NCBI GenBank assembly: GCA_021613535.1
Contig: CP075492.1
Location: 2,666,001 to 2,730,000 of the forward strand
Direction of reading: 5' to 3'
DNA: 64,000 nucleotides
Origin: Adineta vaga
Lineage: Eukaryota; Rotifera
The position numbers and the translations under genes were made by a program. Positions 11,144 to 22,445 of this stretch are shown one piece after another. The notes below the pieces were generated by a model that saw only the letters and a list, made by a program, of their open reading frames with translations, did no database searches and was not told the origin of the DNA. How positions within the stretch are numbered: the first letter of the stretch is position 1; each line of letters opens with the position of its first letter.

Positions 11144-13400
11144 TTATATACATCGATGGAAAGAATTTCTTTGATCCTGTTCAATGTTAGATTGCAATGT
11201 ATCGTCATATTGTTTCAATGATTCATCAGAAAAACCTACTGGAAACTCATCTTTTGAGTAAGATTCTGTTTTTTGCACACGTCTCAATGTGGATCGTTGA
11301 TGTCGTTCATTGAGTGATTGATGTAATCGAGAATGAGTAGAAGAGAAAATATTCGACGCACTAAATGTATTGGCTCGTTGTTTACCTATATGAATGATGT
11401 CCCAACGTCGACGCCGTTCACGTTCGAACAAATCATACCATTTTGGCGGCAGAAGTTTAATGAGATGTTCATAGAAGATGAAATGTTCTTTTCGTATCGA
11501 TATTGAATTTCCATACGGTTGATAACGACAGAAATCCAACAATATAGGTGGATCTTCTTCATACATATCGAGAAGATGTTTCACTAAACAAGACACTTTT
11601 TCTTCACTTTCCATTGTTAGTAGTTCGCGGTCATTCGCATTGCAAATATCGAGATCAAAATCTTTTACATAAGTCTGCAAATCATTCATATTGATTAGTG
11701 TTGTAGTGATCGTTCCTGAACTTGTTTCTCGTGTATCTTTGGATTGCTGATTATCTTGATTGTTAGATATTGTGGATTCTATCTCAGGATTATTGTTTGA
11801 TTTCGTACAACTGGTCGTTCCTCGCTTTTGTTCTGTGAAACTAAGTTGGTTACGGTCGCGAACCACTTTAACATCATGTTGAAAGAATTCTTGAATTGCT
11901 TCATTGGTTTGGCGAAGTGGTACGACTTCTTTAATACGAAGGATAATCAGAGCCATGATTATAATACATACAATATTCACCAAAGTTAAAAGAAAACTAC
12001 AAGCACCAAGTATGGCTGCTTCATGTGTCATATCGCACGAATAATATGGTGCATAATGGTTCTGAATCGGTCTAGAACAATTGACAATGGGTGCATTTGG
12101 ACGAAGACGATTTTGGAATGAAAAATATTCCACATTGACTTGTTCACTTGATCGTTTGCTTTCATAACCCCAAATACCATCAGATATTCTCTGAGCGAAA
12201 ATTGTATAGGCAAAGAGAAGTCCACAATTGACTGCCGGGGGCAGAAGAGAAGCTAAACACGATTATTGAACAAATAGATTTGTTCAAGGAAAAAGTCACA
12301 TACCAGATATTGCAACACCCACTAATGAGCCTGTTGTCAAGAGAAAATTACTAAGTCAAAATATCTGATGTATTTACTCTTACCTGTATTGCCACCGAGT
12401 ATGGACAAAGCAACACCAGCACCGCTAGGCAAAGCAATAAGAACACCGACCCACAATCGTTTGAGATCACCACGAGACTTCATTTCCGGTGTTGGAAAAC
12501 TCGATGAACTTCCCCAATTGGTTCCGGCATAAGTTGTACACAGGCTAGATCGATTAAATCGAAAAACATCATTCTTCTAATATTTTACTTACCCGATGAC
12601 AAAACCCCACAAAATACAGAGAACTAGGCCAATCAGTTCATTTCGAACACCTTGCCGCCATAAAGACTTTTCGTGCACCGATATGCCGAATACAATACCC
12701 ATGATAGGATTCATCAATGGACTCACTAGCATACTGGCCACAAGGATTACAGAGGAATTTTCCAGAAGACCAACAGCAGCAAGCATCGAAGCCAAACTGA
12801 GTAGTAAAACAAAATCGAAGGACAATACACTGGCATCACGAATTCCAGCTATAACCTGATGAACCATTAGTCTAGCTTGAACACTTTTCTTAAAATTAGA
12901 CTCATTGATACTCTTCCAAATTCTTGTTCCTAATGTTGACTCTGGAGATGTTGTTCGTAATTGGACGAGCTGATTCCTATCATCAATTTGACTCGCTGTA
13001 TCAACAGTTAAGGGAATATTCGATATTTTATCACGAGATCCAACAAGAATCGTTGCTGGAATGACACACACTTTACTACCACTTTTGTTGCCAATATCTA
13101 GTTTATATAAATCACGCAAAATCCGATCACTTGTCACACCAAACTCAGCATGAAATGTCACCTGAACAGCTTTCTGATCAGCTGATTTTATCCACATTGG
13201 TTTATCGTTGATATTCTTAGCCAGAAAAGATTTCAATCTCGCATATAGTGATAATGGTGAACACTAATAATGAAAGAAAATTCTGACAGTTCGATATGCC
13301 AGTATAAAAAATAAACTTTTACGTGTGCTTCTCGCCGATGATTCTCTTCCTGTTGATCAATGGGAACGGTGACAATGAAGAGTACACGGTTTGTAGGCAT
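11144..13400 (-). CDS. DUF389 multi-pass membrane protein
   Basis: Five exons (13323-13400, 12593-13263, 12384-12544, 12304-12330 and 11144-12252) join in frame to about 681 aa; introns are 38-59 bp and exon 4 is only 27 bp. After an N-terminal soluble region of about 150 aa comes the DUF389 hydrophobic block: FDFVLLLSLASMLAAVGL, the NSSVILVASMLVSPLMNP motif, GIVFGISV, then LIGLVLCILWGFVIG, and PSGAGVALSILGGNTGSL at the end. A further TM near 11940-12000 leads to a Ser/Thr- and charge-rich cytoplasmic tail of about 240 aa not found in the bacterial domain. DUF389 is a widespread prokaryotic membrane domain of unknown biochemical role; a eukaryotic copy with introns may be an old acquisition. 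Function not assigned. Confidence 0.8.
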
Positions 13401-14509
13401 AAAGAGATCTTTTTATATGAAAACTAGTAATCTGAAATCAGATTAATAGGTGTAATCAGCTAATTAGAATTCCTATAAATAAAGTATCTTCTAATAAAAA
13501 ATTCTTCGCATTGAAAATGCGATAACATCATCGTATGAGACATAAAATGACGTTCCTAGAAAAAAAACTATAAGTACATACATTGTTTTATGTTAGTTTT
13601 TATCGATTACAATGTTTCTTGTCAGAATAACGATCCAAACTAACGAGTTTGAGTGTATTTAAAATTAGAAGAGTTTCGTTGTTGATATTTATACAAGGAA
13701 CAATCAATGATTTATGATAATATTGTATAAATGACTTGTCAAGGCATATAAACTTATCTGTAGATCACCTGATTTCATATAACTGTCATTCTAATTAAGG
13801 GATGCTAAATGTGCCCGCAATGATAATTTATTGTCGTATAATATATTTGAAACAATTTTCTTTCTATAAAGCCTGATAGAGAAAAGGAAGCGTTATCTTT
13901 CTATTATATTTGATCATACGTCATGTAATATAATAATAATAAATTTTCGATAAGATTTGTGTCGTTAACATTCGTACGCGTTGTATCGATAAGTTGAATA
14001 GCACGCTTGGTCATTCTTCATCGGTCAAGAATATGTGTCTGATGACCGTTCAACATTCTCCTACAGCTTCTCATTATTGATCAACAATAAATATGAACTG
14101 CAGTGGTAACGAAAGTTCTCCGTCTAAATTTCGTTACACGTGTTGTAAGTTTGCATCGAAGTTTTTACTTCCTTTACATACGTTATTACAAAGTAGGATA
14201 TATACCATATATAGTGTAGCGTGAAAAACTATACAAGCTTTTCAGTAACGTTGAGCATGATTGTTTTCAAAAAGACAGAAATTCTATACGATTCACTTTT
14301 GTATTGCTTAAAGTACGGTTTCTTAAAACGTTACCTATCTAGATAACAAAAACTACTGCCATAGAATAAATGACATCGTATGACGTGTAGAAATTTTCGT
14401 ACCGCATCTTACAGTATGTTTTAAGAAGAAGAGTTGCGAGTGGATGAAGAGAATAACGATACCCTCATTCTCGCCTCTATCCATATCCACTCTCAAAATC
14501 AACATATAT
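13401..14509. other. Intergenic, nothing recognised
   Basis: AT-rich upstream region of the DUF389 gene. Both strands show only short ORFs without family features. No tRNA-like or tandem structure seen. Confidence 0.4.
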
Positions 14510-14648
14510 GTAATACTCAAAAGTTGAAATCAAATATTCAACTATTCAGGTTTTTCTATCGAGTGTTTCGTCAGGATATTCGCATATCGACAAAGAGTGA
14601 TGTCTCGTCTACGGAGGGTAAATAGTTGAATTCAACTTTCGAGTATTA
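14510..14648. repeat. Short foldback element
   Basis: GTAATACTCAAAAGTTGAA at 14510-14528 and the sequence up to 14547 recur in inverted orientation at 14619-14648 (ending TTCAACTTTCGAGTATTAC), with a loop of about 70 bp. A related single arm lies at 19109-19146. Looks like a small MITE-type hairpin. Confidence 0.45.
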
Positions 14649-14715
14649 CTCTACTGAATTGTATATCAGTTGCATTTGAAATTTTATAATCTATTAAATT
14701 TGTGACGTTTCTAAT

Positions 14716-16677
14716 TTGATTTATATGAAAGATAACAATGAAATATATTTTTCTATAGGTATTGTTATGCAAGTAGTGATAATTACAAAAATCAACTCAA
14801 CGAGTAGAATCATTTATTTGCGAATGTGCCGTCATAATAATCCAACTATGAATGAACTGAAAGAATATGTGTCTAGGAAAATTCCAACCTTAGAACCAAA
14901 TGGGTGGACTTATATTGATCAGCTTGTTTCAATGTTATTTTATATAGGTGAATATAAACAAAAGCCGAGCAAATGTTTAGTATGATATCGATAGATAAAA
15001 AAATACTTCTGACAATGCTTTACGATCAAAGTAATCTATATCGAAATCTCATTAACAATTCTAATATTCCAGATTTATTACGCTCCTTAATATAGAGAGT
15101 ATAGCCGATTGTTTAAGGAATTATTCTGAACGATTTAATGAAAATAATCCATCAGCTGTTGAACTCAATCAAGTTGTGGAACGCTTTGCCGAATGTTTAC
15201 ACCGTTTAGGATCCTTAGCATTTTCTTCAACTTATCCTAAGGTAGTTCAGATTTACATTGTTCCATAGTCAGAACAGCTTATACAGCAACTTAGCAGTCA
15301 TCGTTCCATATCTGATGTTGCTTCTATTATTGCACTATGAGTATGAACAGTTTACAGACTGCAATTAATCTTCAATTATTTGATCATCCTCTAATAAATA
15401 TAACTCGAGATTTAATATCAACGACTGAAATCACAAAAAATTCGTAGCATACAACTGCTGATTACAATTCCTAATCGTTTCATTTTTTTTCAGATCTTAA
15501 AAGACATCGATTTTTTATTGCAAGATAAAGATTAAAACATTCTCGAAAAATATATACATTATCGATGCTGAATTATCAGACATAATCAAGGATATCAAGA
15601 TAAAACTCGAGCAAAAAAAGAAAGTTGATACATCTTTTCGACATCATATACTTTTTTTGAAGTGAAGAAATTGATAATGATCCATAGACATATACATTGA
15701 AAATTATTATGAACTAAATACCAAGAATAGACCACAAATATTTAGATTTCGTAAGATATCGTAAAATATATCTCGTTGTGTAATTGTTCCAACGTGCGTG
15801 AGACGAACAGCGTAAAGAAAATGGCTGATAAGGAGTTTATAGAACAACTTGCAAGGGCGAAGCAGTTTTTCTATTGTTCTTTTCATTCTATCCGTGCTTT
15901 TTATTTCTAATAAGAAAAATAAAGAGAGATTGTATTACATATAAAACAGTAAAAGTATCAATATCTGCGCACACATATCATATTCTCACGATCTTAAATA
16001 GATAATTGTACATGCAATTGACATTAAAATAACAAAGTAACGACATTTCTGAATACAGTTGGTGAGTGATTTCGCATAACTTATTTCATTTTTCGAATAT
16101 CTTAAAAATCTCATCGAATATCTTTTTTGTGATCTTTCTTTATAGGATGATTACGAAAGATGAAGATAAAACGATGCTAATATAATGAGAAAACAAATAA
16201 ACTGATGAGGCTTTGATAACTATGTCCACGCGTTTATTGTTAATTTATTTTCTTCGTACGAAAGATATTCTCTCCTTTTCTCTGTTCTTCCGTCATAACT
16301 ACCATCTTCGTTGTGCTAGTGATGAAGTGTTATTAACGGATATCTATGGACATTATCTGAAAGAAGTATCTGATCGAGATGTTATTGACAAATTGATTCA
16401 ACGAATTGATTTAACAATGTTAGAGAATAAGTTAATGTCGTTTTTGTATATATTAAAATCTCTCGCTCAAGTTGATGCAGTATCTTTGTTAGAAATACAT
16501 CAAAGGATTTCAATGATCAAGAATATTCCTTGCGAAGATAATGAGAGAAGAATCAACAATGAACGTCTTATTTTATATCAATTATCAAATCTTAGTTCTT
16601 TTGAAATGATTTGGCCATCTTGTGAAACAATTTCTACTGAGAGCGATATTGACGAACAATTCGAGAGAGAAATCTAG
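14716..16677 (+). pseudogene. Decayed multi-exon gene of unknown family
   Basis: Coherent protein-like segments appear in order on the plus strand but in changing frames with stops between them: NELKEYVSRKIPTLEPNGW..YIDQLVSMLFYIG (14850-14960), KKILLTMLYDQSNLYRNL (about 14998-15050), NIESIADCLRNYSERF then VVERFAECLHRLGSL (15088-15240), SEQLIQQLSSHRSISDVASI (about 15272-15335, after an in-frame TAG), YEYEQF (about 15340), and an open segment to 16677 (LLTDIYGHYLKEVSDRDV..). The composition is mostly helical and soluble with no catalytic motif I recognise. The combination of TAG, TGA and several one-base shifts points to a pseudogene rather than to introns. Confidence 0.45.
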
Positions 16678-16696
16678 AATCTCTTTCGACTAGTGC

Positions 16697-16753
16697 AATC
16701 TTGAGGGTGGATATGAATGTTGATTATTAAATCACATCTTTAACCTCAAGATT
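16697..16753. repeat. Intergenic hairpin
   Basis: AATCTTGAGGGT and its near complement ACCTCAAGATT flank a loop of about 35 bp, 20 bp after the end of the decayed gene. It shares the GAGGGTG core with the other hairpins of the window. Confidence 0.4.
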
Positions 16754-17299
16754 TGTCAATGTTACCCGTAGATATCATGTTTATCTCATGAATAGTAGAA
16801 ATCATATAAATATGGCGTTGATCTTTTCCCTTCACTGCCATAGAAGTATGTCAGAGTGTCTAAACACTTGCTGATATTGTTCCAATTATATTGTTTAAAA
16901 ATTACTTAAATATATTCGATTCAATCTTACACTGCCACATGCTCCAGTTTTCATAGAATGTATTAGGTGGTAATGTCACTTCTATTCTATTTCTTATATA
17001 ATGACGTCATGTTGTCTCTATGTGTCATATGTTTTCTAGTCTTCTGGTCTTTTCGTAAACCAATAGAAACCGGATGTTTGTAAATAGGAAAACGCTTTTT
17101 TGTGTACAAATACATATCGATATAGCATTCTTCTACCGCTGTTAATTAAGTAGCAGAATACTTCCTATCAAATTATTATGAATGATTTCAGCAATAGGAA
17201 ATATAATTCAATGCTAGTTATTCAGTCGAGGGCTTAGCGAATCTGCCTCGACGAGCGTTATTTATAATAATAATGAATTGAGATGTTTAATAATAGAAT

Positions 17300-17740
17300 A
17301 TCTCAATTCTTATTGGTTTATGTAGTTTCAGTTAATTGAGAAAATCAAGATGAGCGAGTGCAGAAAATTTTCTTTTTTCTCAATGATCTTTCGTACGTTA
17401 CTATTATCATTTATAACTCAATATATGATAAAAAAAAGATTGATTTCTAATTAAATAATTCTCATTGTTGTTCTGATTTATCGATTTAAGTTATTGATGA
17501 TTTGATATGCAATTGATTTTTCTCAATTACGGAGAGAAATTCAGACAGTTTAACAGTAGAATAGCTAAGGAGTTATGAGTAATGTAAGTTTGATTTCTAT
17601 TTTGATTTGATGATCTTTCTTAACCAATTGTTCGTGTTTGTTGAGACATTATTGTGGATACATCTACTGAATTAACTTAGTATTCTCGTGGATAAACAAC
17701 AGAATTGTTAATATTGAACTCTTTCAATTCTAATACATCC
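17300..17740. repeat. Dispersed ~440 bp repeat, copy 2
   Basis: Direct-orientation copy of 10462-10904 with only a few percent difference by eye. It lies between the decayed gene and the NHL gene, within sequence that shows no coding features. Confidence 0.8.
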
Positions 17741-17937
17741 AAATCCAGTCTCAAGTCTGGATTTTCTGCTATGGTATGATTATTATTGAAAAAGCAGCGA
17801 ATCAAAATCATGTGAAGTAAGAAATACCTGCAGGGTGAAAAATCAAATGAGGTGCACAGTGTATTGAATAGAGTAAAAATAAAGTGGCTTTTTTCGGGCA
17901 GATGATTTTGTAATGTCGAGCAATGTTGTCTACGATG

Positions 17938-18873
17938 TCACTCAGCAACAGAGTTGGTTGCAAGAAGAAATTTTTGAATACGGCTGTTCATTTGATCAGT
18001 AACAAATATGTTACCATGACTATCGAAACTGAGTGCAAACGGGGAGTTCAATTGGTTAGATGCTGAGCCACTTGTATTCGTACATCCAACTACACATCGA
18101 AATCCATTTGGTCCTGATCGGATGATGCGATTGTTACCACTATCCACAATAAATAGATAACCATCAGCATCGAGTACAACACCGGTTGGACAATGGAGCG
18201 CAAAGCTCACGGCTGCTTTGCTTCCTACCACTGTTTTCCCCAACGGTTGTTCAAGCGAGAAAAGTATAACAATGTTACTTCCACAGTCCGCCACACACAG
18301 GTTGAAAGCACTGTCAACAAAAATACTGTAATGGTACATAAGATTTTTACGAATTGGTATAAGAGACACATCACTCGCCACTTTTGTTATCATGTTCGTA
18401 CTGTTATGAAGTGCTACCATAACGACTTGAAGAGAGTTTGAAAGTGAACAATAGAGATTATTATTCTGGTCGATAAAAAGACCGAAACAAGAAGCACTGA
18501 AATTCGCCACTGGTACACTACTTCTCGTCTTCCATGACTGTTTGTTCACTTGACTAGTCGAGGAATAACTAACGAAAATATCGCCATTTTTTGTAACGAA
18601 GAGACCGAGTGGATGAATTAAGTTAGGATCTTCAAGTGTTATAGTTGGACTGACAGTACCGTCGAGCCACACTTGAACACGATTGTTAATTTGATCGGTG
18701 ACATACACAGTATTGTTATTATCAACGAATACTGCAAACGGATGGGTACCCACCGTCCTACGACCTGCGAAAGTGATACCATTTGGATTCCATGCTGCAC
18801 AGAAAGAAAATTTTGGTAGATTATAGGAAACATCTATGAATAGAAGAAATACACAGAATACAATGTGACGCAC
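17938..18873 (-). CDS. Secreted NHL-repeat (beta-propeller) protein
   Basis: Single exon, 311 aa. It starts with a clear signal peptide (MRHIVFCVFLLFIDVSYN). The conserved entry segment FCAAWNPNGITFAGRR precedes NHL blades: PFAVFVDNNNTVYVTDQINNR, PLGLFVTKNGDIFVSY, CFGLFIDQNNNLYC, HYSIFVDSAFNLCVAD, PTGVVLDADGYLFIVDSGNNR and PFALSFDSHGNIFVTDQMNSR (given here in part). About six blades suggest a complete propeller. No TM segment follows, so secretion is expected. NHL propellers bind proteins, glycans or RNA; no ligand can be inferred. The intact copy serves as reference for the broken NHL gene at 2.8-4.2 kb. Confidence 0.85.
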   Translation of the reverse strand: MRHIVFCVFLLFIDVSYNLPKFSFCAAWNPNGITFAGRRTVGTHPFAVFVDNNNTVYVTDQINNRVQVWLDGTVSPTITLEDPNLIHPLGLFVTKNGDIFVSYSSTSQVNKQSWKTRSSVPVANFSASCFGLFIDQNNNLYCSLSNSLQVVMVALHNSTNMITKVASDVSLIPIRKNLMYHYSIFVDSAFNLCVADCGSNIVILFSLEQPLGKTVVGSKAAVSFALHCPTGVVLDADGYLFIVDSGNNRIIRSGPNGFRCVVGCTNTSGSASNQLNSPFALSFDSHGNIFVTDQMNSRIQKFLLATNSVAE

Positions 18874-20289
18874 CTCATATATGAATTAAAAGTAAAAGGT
18901 TGAGCCTTCCATACCAGTAAAATTTGTTGGAAGAGCTCCATGAAAATACAAGATGATATAATTAGCAACTATCAGGCTCCATAGTTAAAGCTTCGAAACA
19001 GATCTCTATGAGTTTGTTTCAATTCTTTTTATGAATGTCGCTAAATTGAAATCCAGCCTATACTACAAACCTGAGAAGCCAAATCGACGACCATTGTTCA
19101 CTTACATATGTAATACTAGAAACTTGATTTCAGGTATTCAACTATTTAATTCTCTGCTGTGACGGGTGCTGCTGAAAATATGTGAAAATATTTACCAGGC
19201 TGAGTAGCCATATTCTAAGGTGTCGTAGTATGCTTGCTGATTCGGACAGTGCTCGATGTTGTTGAACTATCGATTTGAGTTGAGCTATGACTAACGAAAC
19301 GAAATATTCGATGCAAAGCTTTCCAAGCACTTGACTTACCGTCTCCGCAGCAGTTGCCATAGACAAGCAGAAAAAAACATGAGGACAATCGTCGCTACTA
19401 CTGCTATTATAATGTACTTGCACGGGACTTTTCTATTTGATTTTTGGTTTTTCAGCTGCGCACAATACACGCTTTCACTCTGATTTTTGTTGTATTTCAT
19501 TCGTCAAACCTTTACTTGACGCATCAATACAAAATAACTCGTATAACTAAAGTTACTGGGCGTTTTAATATTGACGAAGCACACATATAATGTGAAGATC
19601 AGATAAAATGTATTGTTCTCCGAACAAAAACAATAACGAATGATTGACTCATAGATAAAAATTTGATGATCGAATTGATAAAAGAGTATTCGATTTCATC
19701 GCATTTGCTCATGATTCTACACATGTACATGATGGTTATTTATATGGAAATGTTTCACCTAAGACAGAAACCCATAAAAAGACATAGTCAGTTTGTTTCA
19801 CAAACGAACAGAAGAGTGTGAATGAAGATGTATGCAGTAGTTATAGCCGATTTCGACTTTTTCTAGAAGTCTTCTTCCGATCGCTCTAAGCAATAATTTC
19901 AAACAGTTATCTTTACCAGTAATTCAATGAAATCATCTCGTAGATCCGTGCACTAAAAAATCTTTTTCATGATGACTGTAGTCATATTCGATATACTAGA
20001 ATAGTAACATAATAATGCTGATGTTGACAGTTGTATTCTGGAGGGTCACAATGAAGAACGTTTCATACATCTACTATGCATATATAAAATTTTCACCAAC
20101 CGACTCACGAAAGAAGAAAGTATAGATATGTGAGTAACAAAACAGGCACACCCATACATCCTCAATTATTTAGTTGTATTATAATCCTGTTCATAAATAA
20201 TTAGATGGTTTTCTACATTATATATAGGTTATTAACATAAAATGAAAGTATGACAAGGGTATCATAGATTGCTCTACTGTTGTAATTAC
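18874..20289. other. Intergenic, mostly unassigned
   Basis: Contains the promoter side of the NHL gene and a relic arm of the foldback element near 19109-19146. A 93-codon minus-strand ORF at 19142-19423 has no recognisable features. Otherwise nothing seen. Confidence 0.35.
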
Positions 20290-20385
20290 TATTTGTCGAG
20301 GAGATGATTCTGAAAAAAAAGGCCGAAAAACCTGGCCGATGGTTAAAAACGCGACAAAACATGTTTTTTCCAACGTGCGATTAAA
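20290..20385. repeat. Degenerate dispersed repeat, copy 1
   Basis: ATTTGTCGAGGAGATGATTC.. with downstream GG(C/T)CG..GATGGTT..AAAA..GTTTTTT matches 23938-24035 imperfectly in the same orientation. No coding content. It is followed by A/T-rich near-palindromic sequence (AATCGATT motifs) to about 20460. Confidence 0.4.
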
Positions 20386-21019
20386 ATCAATTACGAATTT
20401 TTTATTTTAATCGATTTTTTGATGAAGAAAAATCGATTAAAATCAGATTTCTTACCATTTTGTTTTTTACATGTATAAGATAGAAATCATAAGCACAACA
20501 ATAAAGTATAATTTTTTCAATTATTTTCTTCCTGTGTATCTCTGCTATGAAGAAATCAATTTGAACTGTTTTATCTTATCAATCTAAATATTTTGAAGTT
20601 ACTTTGCCTAGAAAGATTTCAAATACATTTAATTCATAAAGATCTACTCTTTTTTTTGTATAAATCCGAAATAAATCTTTTCAATTAATAATCATCTATT
20701 CTTTTCTTTTATTATGTAATATGAAGAAAAAAAATGATCGAGTTTAACATTACAGATAATACAAAAAAAAGAGAAAAGTTAATAGTCGATTGTTTTTCTT
20801 TTTTCATATGATGGATGTTGTTCATATTCATGTTAATCGACTTGTCTAGAATTACGAATATATATATATTTAAGAATTTTAAACATAGAAAATTGAAGAT
20901 ATTTCTATGTAAATGATAAAAAATAACAACCTTTTTTTCCCTGCAAATCTTTTGTTAATGAAAATAGCTGAAATGGAATTATTTGATTTGATTGAATAAT
21001 ATTTACCTAATGATTATTC

Positions 21020-21178
21020 TTATTTCTTTGTTCCAAATGATATTGGACCTGCTCCAGCTTTAGCTTCCTTTTTAGCCTTTTCTGCAGCTCGTTTTTCTTC
21101 TTTAGCATGACCACCTTTGGGTTTGTTTTTTTCAGATTTTGAATTAGGCTTGGGTTTAAATGCTTCTTTTGGTGGCAT
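21020..21178 (-). CDS. Small lysine-rich protein (52 aa)
   Basis: ATG at 21178 to TAA at 21020. It starts MPPKEAFKPKPN, has a highly basic Lys/Ala/Glu helix (HAKEEKRAAEKAKKEAKAG) and ends GPISFGTKK. No signal peptide or TM segment. The biased but non-repetitive composition and clean start and stop suggest a real small gene. Size and charge recall small ribosome-associated or nucleic-acid-binding proteins, but no specific family is claimed. Confidence 0.5.
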   Translation of the reverse strand: MPPKEAFKPKPNSKSEKNKPKGGHAKEEKRAAEKAKKEAKAGAGPISFGTKK

Positions 21179-22445
21179 AATGATAATTTAAATAAATATC
21201 AGATCGATTGGTCGACAAAAAAACAAATGTTTTATGAAAATGAAAAAATCTAAAATAATGGATAATAAACGACCGACAAATAGAAGAAAAAGAGAAAAAT
21301 GTGCGCATATGTAATGAATCTTATGATGTCCATATATATCCAGTGTATACCGATTGTTATCGACGTTATAAACTTCCTCATTATTTTTCATCCTGTAGAT
21401 GCTGAAAAAACGATTTTCCGGTCTGAATATATATCACTCGAGTACTTTTTCTCTTTTATTTATCTATAATTGTTTTAATCTTAAATATTTGAAAATATAA
21501 TATATTTCATAAAATTTTTAAAATAGAAATCTACTAAAATAAGATTTTTTACATTGTTTGTTTTCCACGAATAGAAATACAAGAGAAAATGAACAGGTCA
21601 ATGAGGACAAAATATATAGATGTGATTTTAGAAGAGAATAAAATACATCGAGACTGAATTTCTTATTTTAAATTCAATATAAAAATCATCATTATCGATT
21701 GTTTTTATAATCTTAAACTTAGAAATATGAGTATTGATATTTCTAAATAGAAAAAATGACGTGTTCATATCGTATTTATTGTTCAAACAACAAAAGTTGA
21801 TAAAAGATTCTTTAAAGGTATTTGTTGGAAAAGAAATACAATTGAAGAGGAAAAAGTGAATTTCGTTTCTTCTGAACGTTATCGATTGATTGAAAATCGC
21901 TAATTTCATGGTCAAATAGTAGAACAAAAGCACATGTTTAGATTTATGATTCACCGAAAAACTATAAACTCATCATCTTCGAATTTTCAGTTTACGATTT
22001 TGAACATGTCGATGTTGTTCCAGGTACACCAGTTTTCAATCCTATTGTCAAAATACTTTATATATCAAAAGGCTTGAATCTATGGATAAAATTTCAATCA
22101 ATCTAACCTAGCTGATCGATCCTATAGTGTATTTGTTTACTGTCGTTTTCATTTTTAAATACAAAAAGGAACAATGAATTTGCCTTTTACATTTTCAACT
22201 TACCCCTCTTGATTTCATATATACATGTATATATAATCAAACATTATCCAAACGGCAATAGAACTATAGTTATGACAGCTTATCCATATATTCTCAAGAT
22301 AATTTGATAGCCATCTGATGAGTCCTATTGAGCAAGAATGAAAACGGCCATAGCAACATCCTCAATGGATCTATTCTTTATAAGAATTGATTAGAGAAAT
22401 AAGAGATTGATTTTTATTTCGAATACAAACATTCGTCTAGTTTAC
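21179..22445. other. Intergenic, nothing recognised
   Basis: AT-rich; the minus-strand ORFs here are Phe/Ile/Asn-rich readings of A/T runs without family features. Confidence 0.4.

Noticed and set aside
12596-12859. Plus-strand ORF inside the DUF389 gene
   Set aside because: Antisense shadow of a conserved membrane region.
19142-19423. 93-codon minus-strand ORF
   Set aside because: No signal peptide, domain or splice context that supports a gene; may be a relic.
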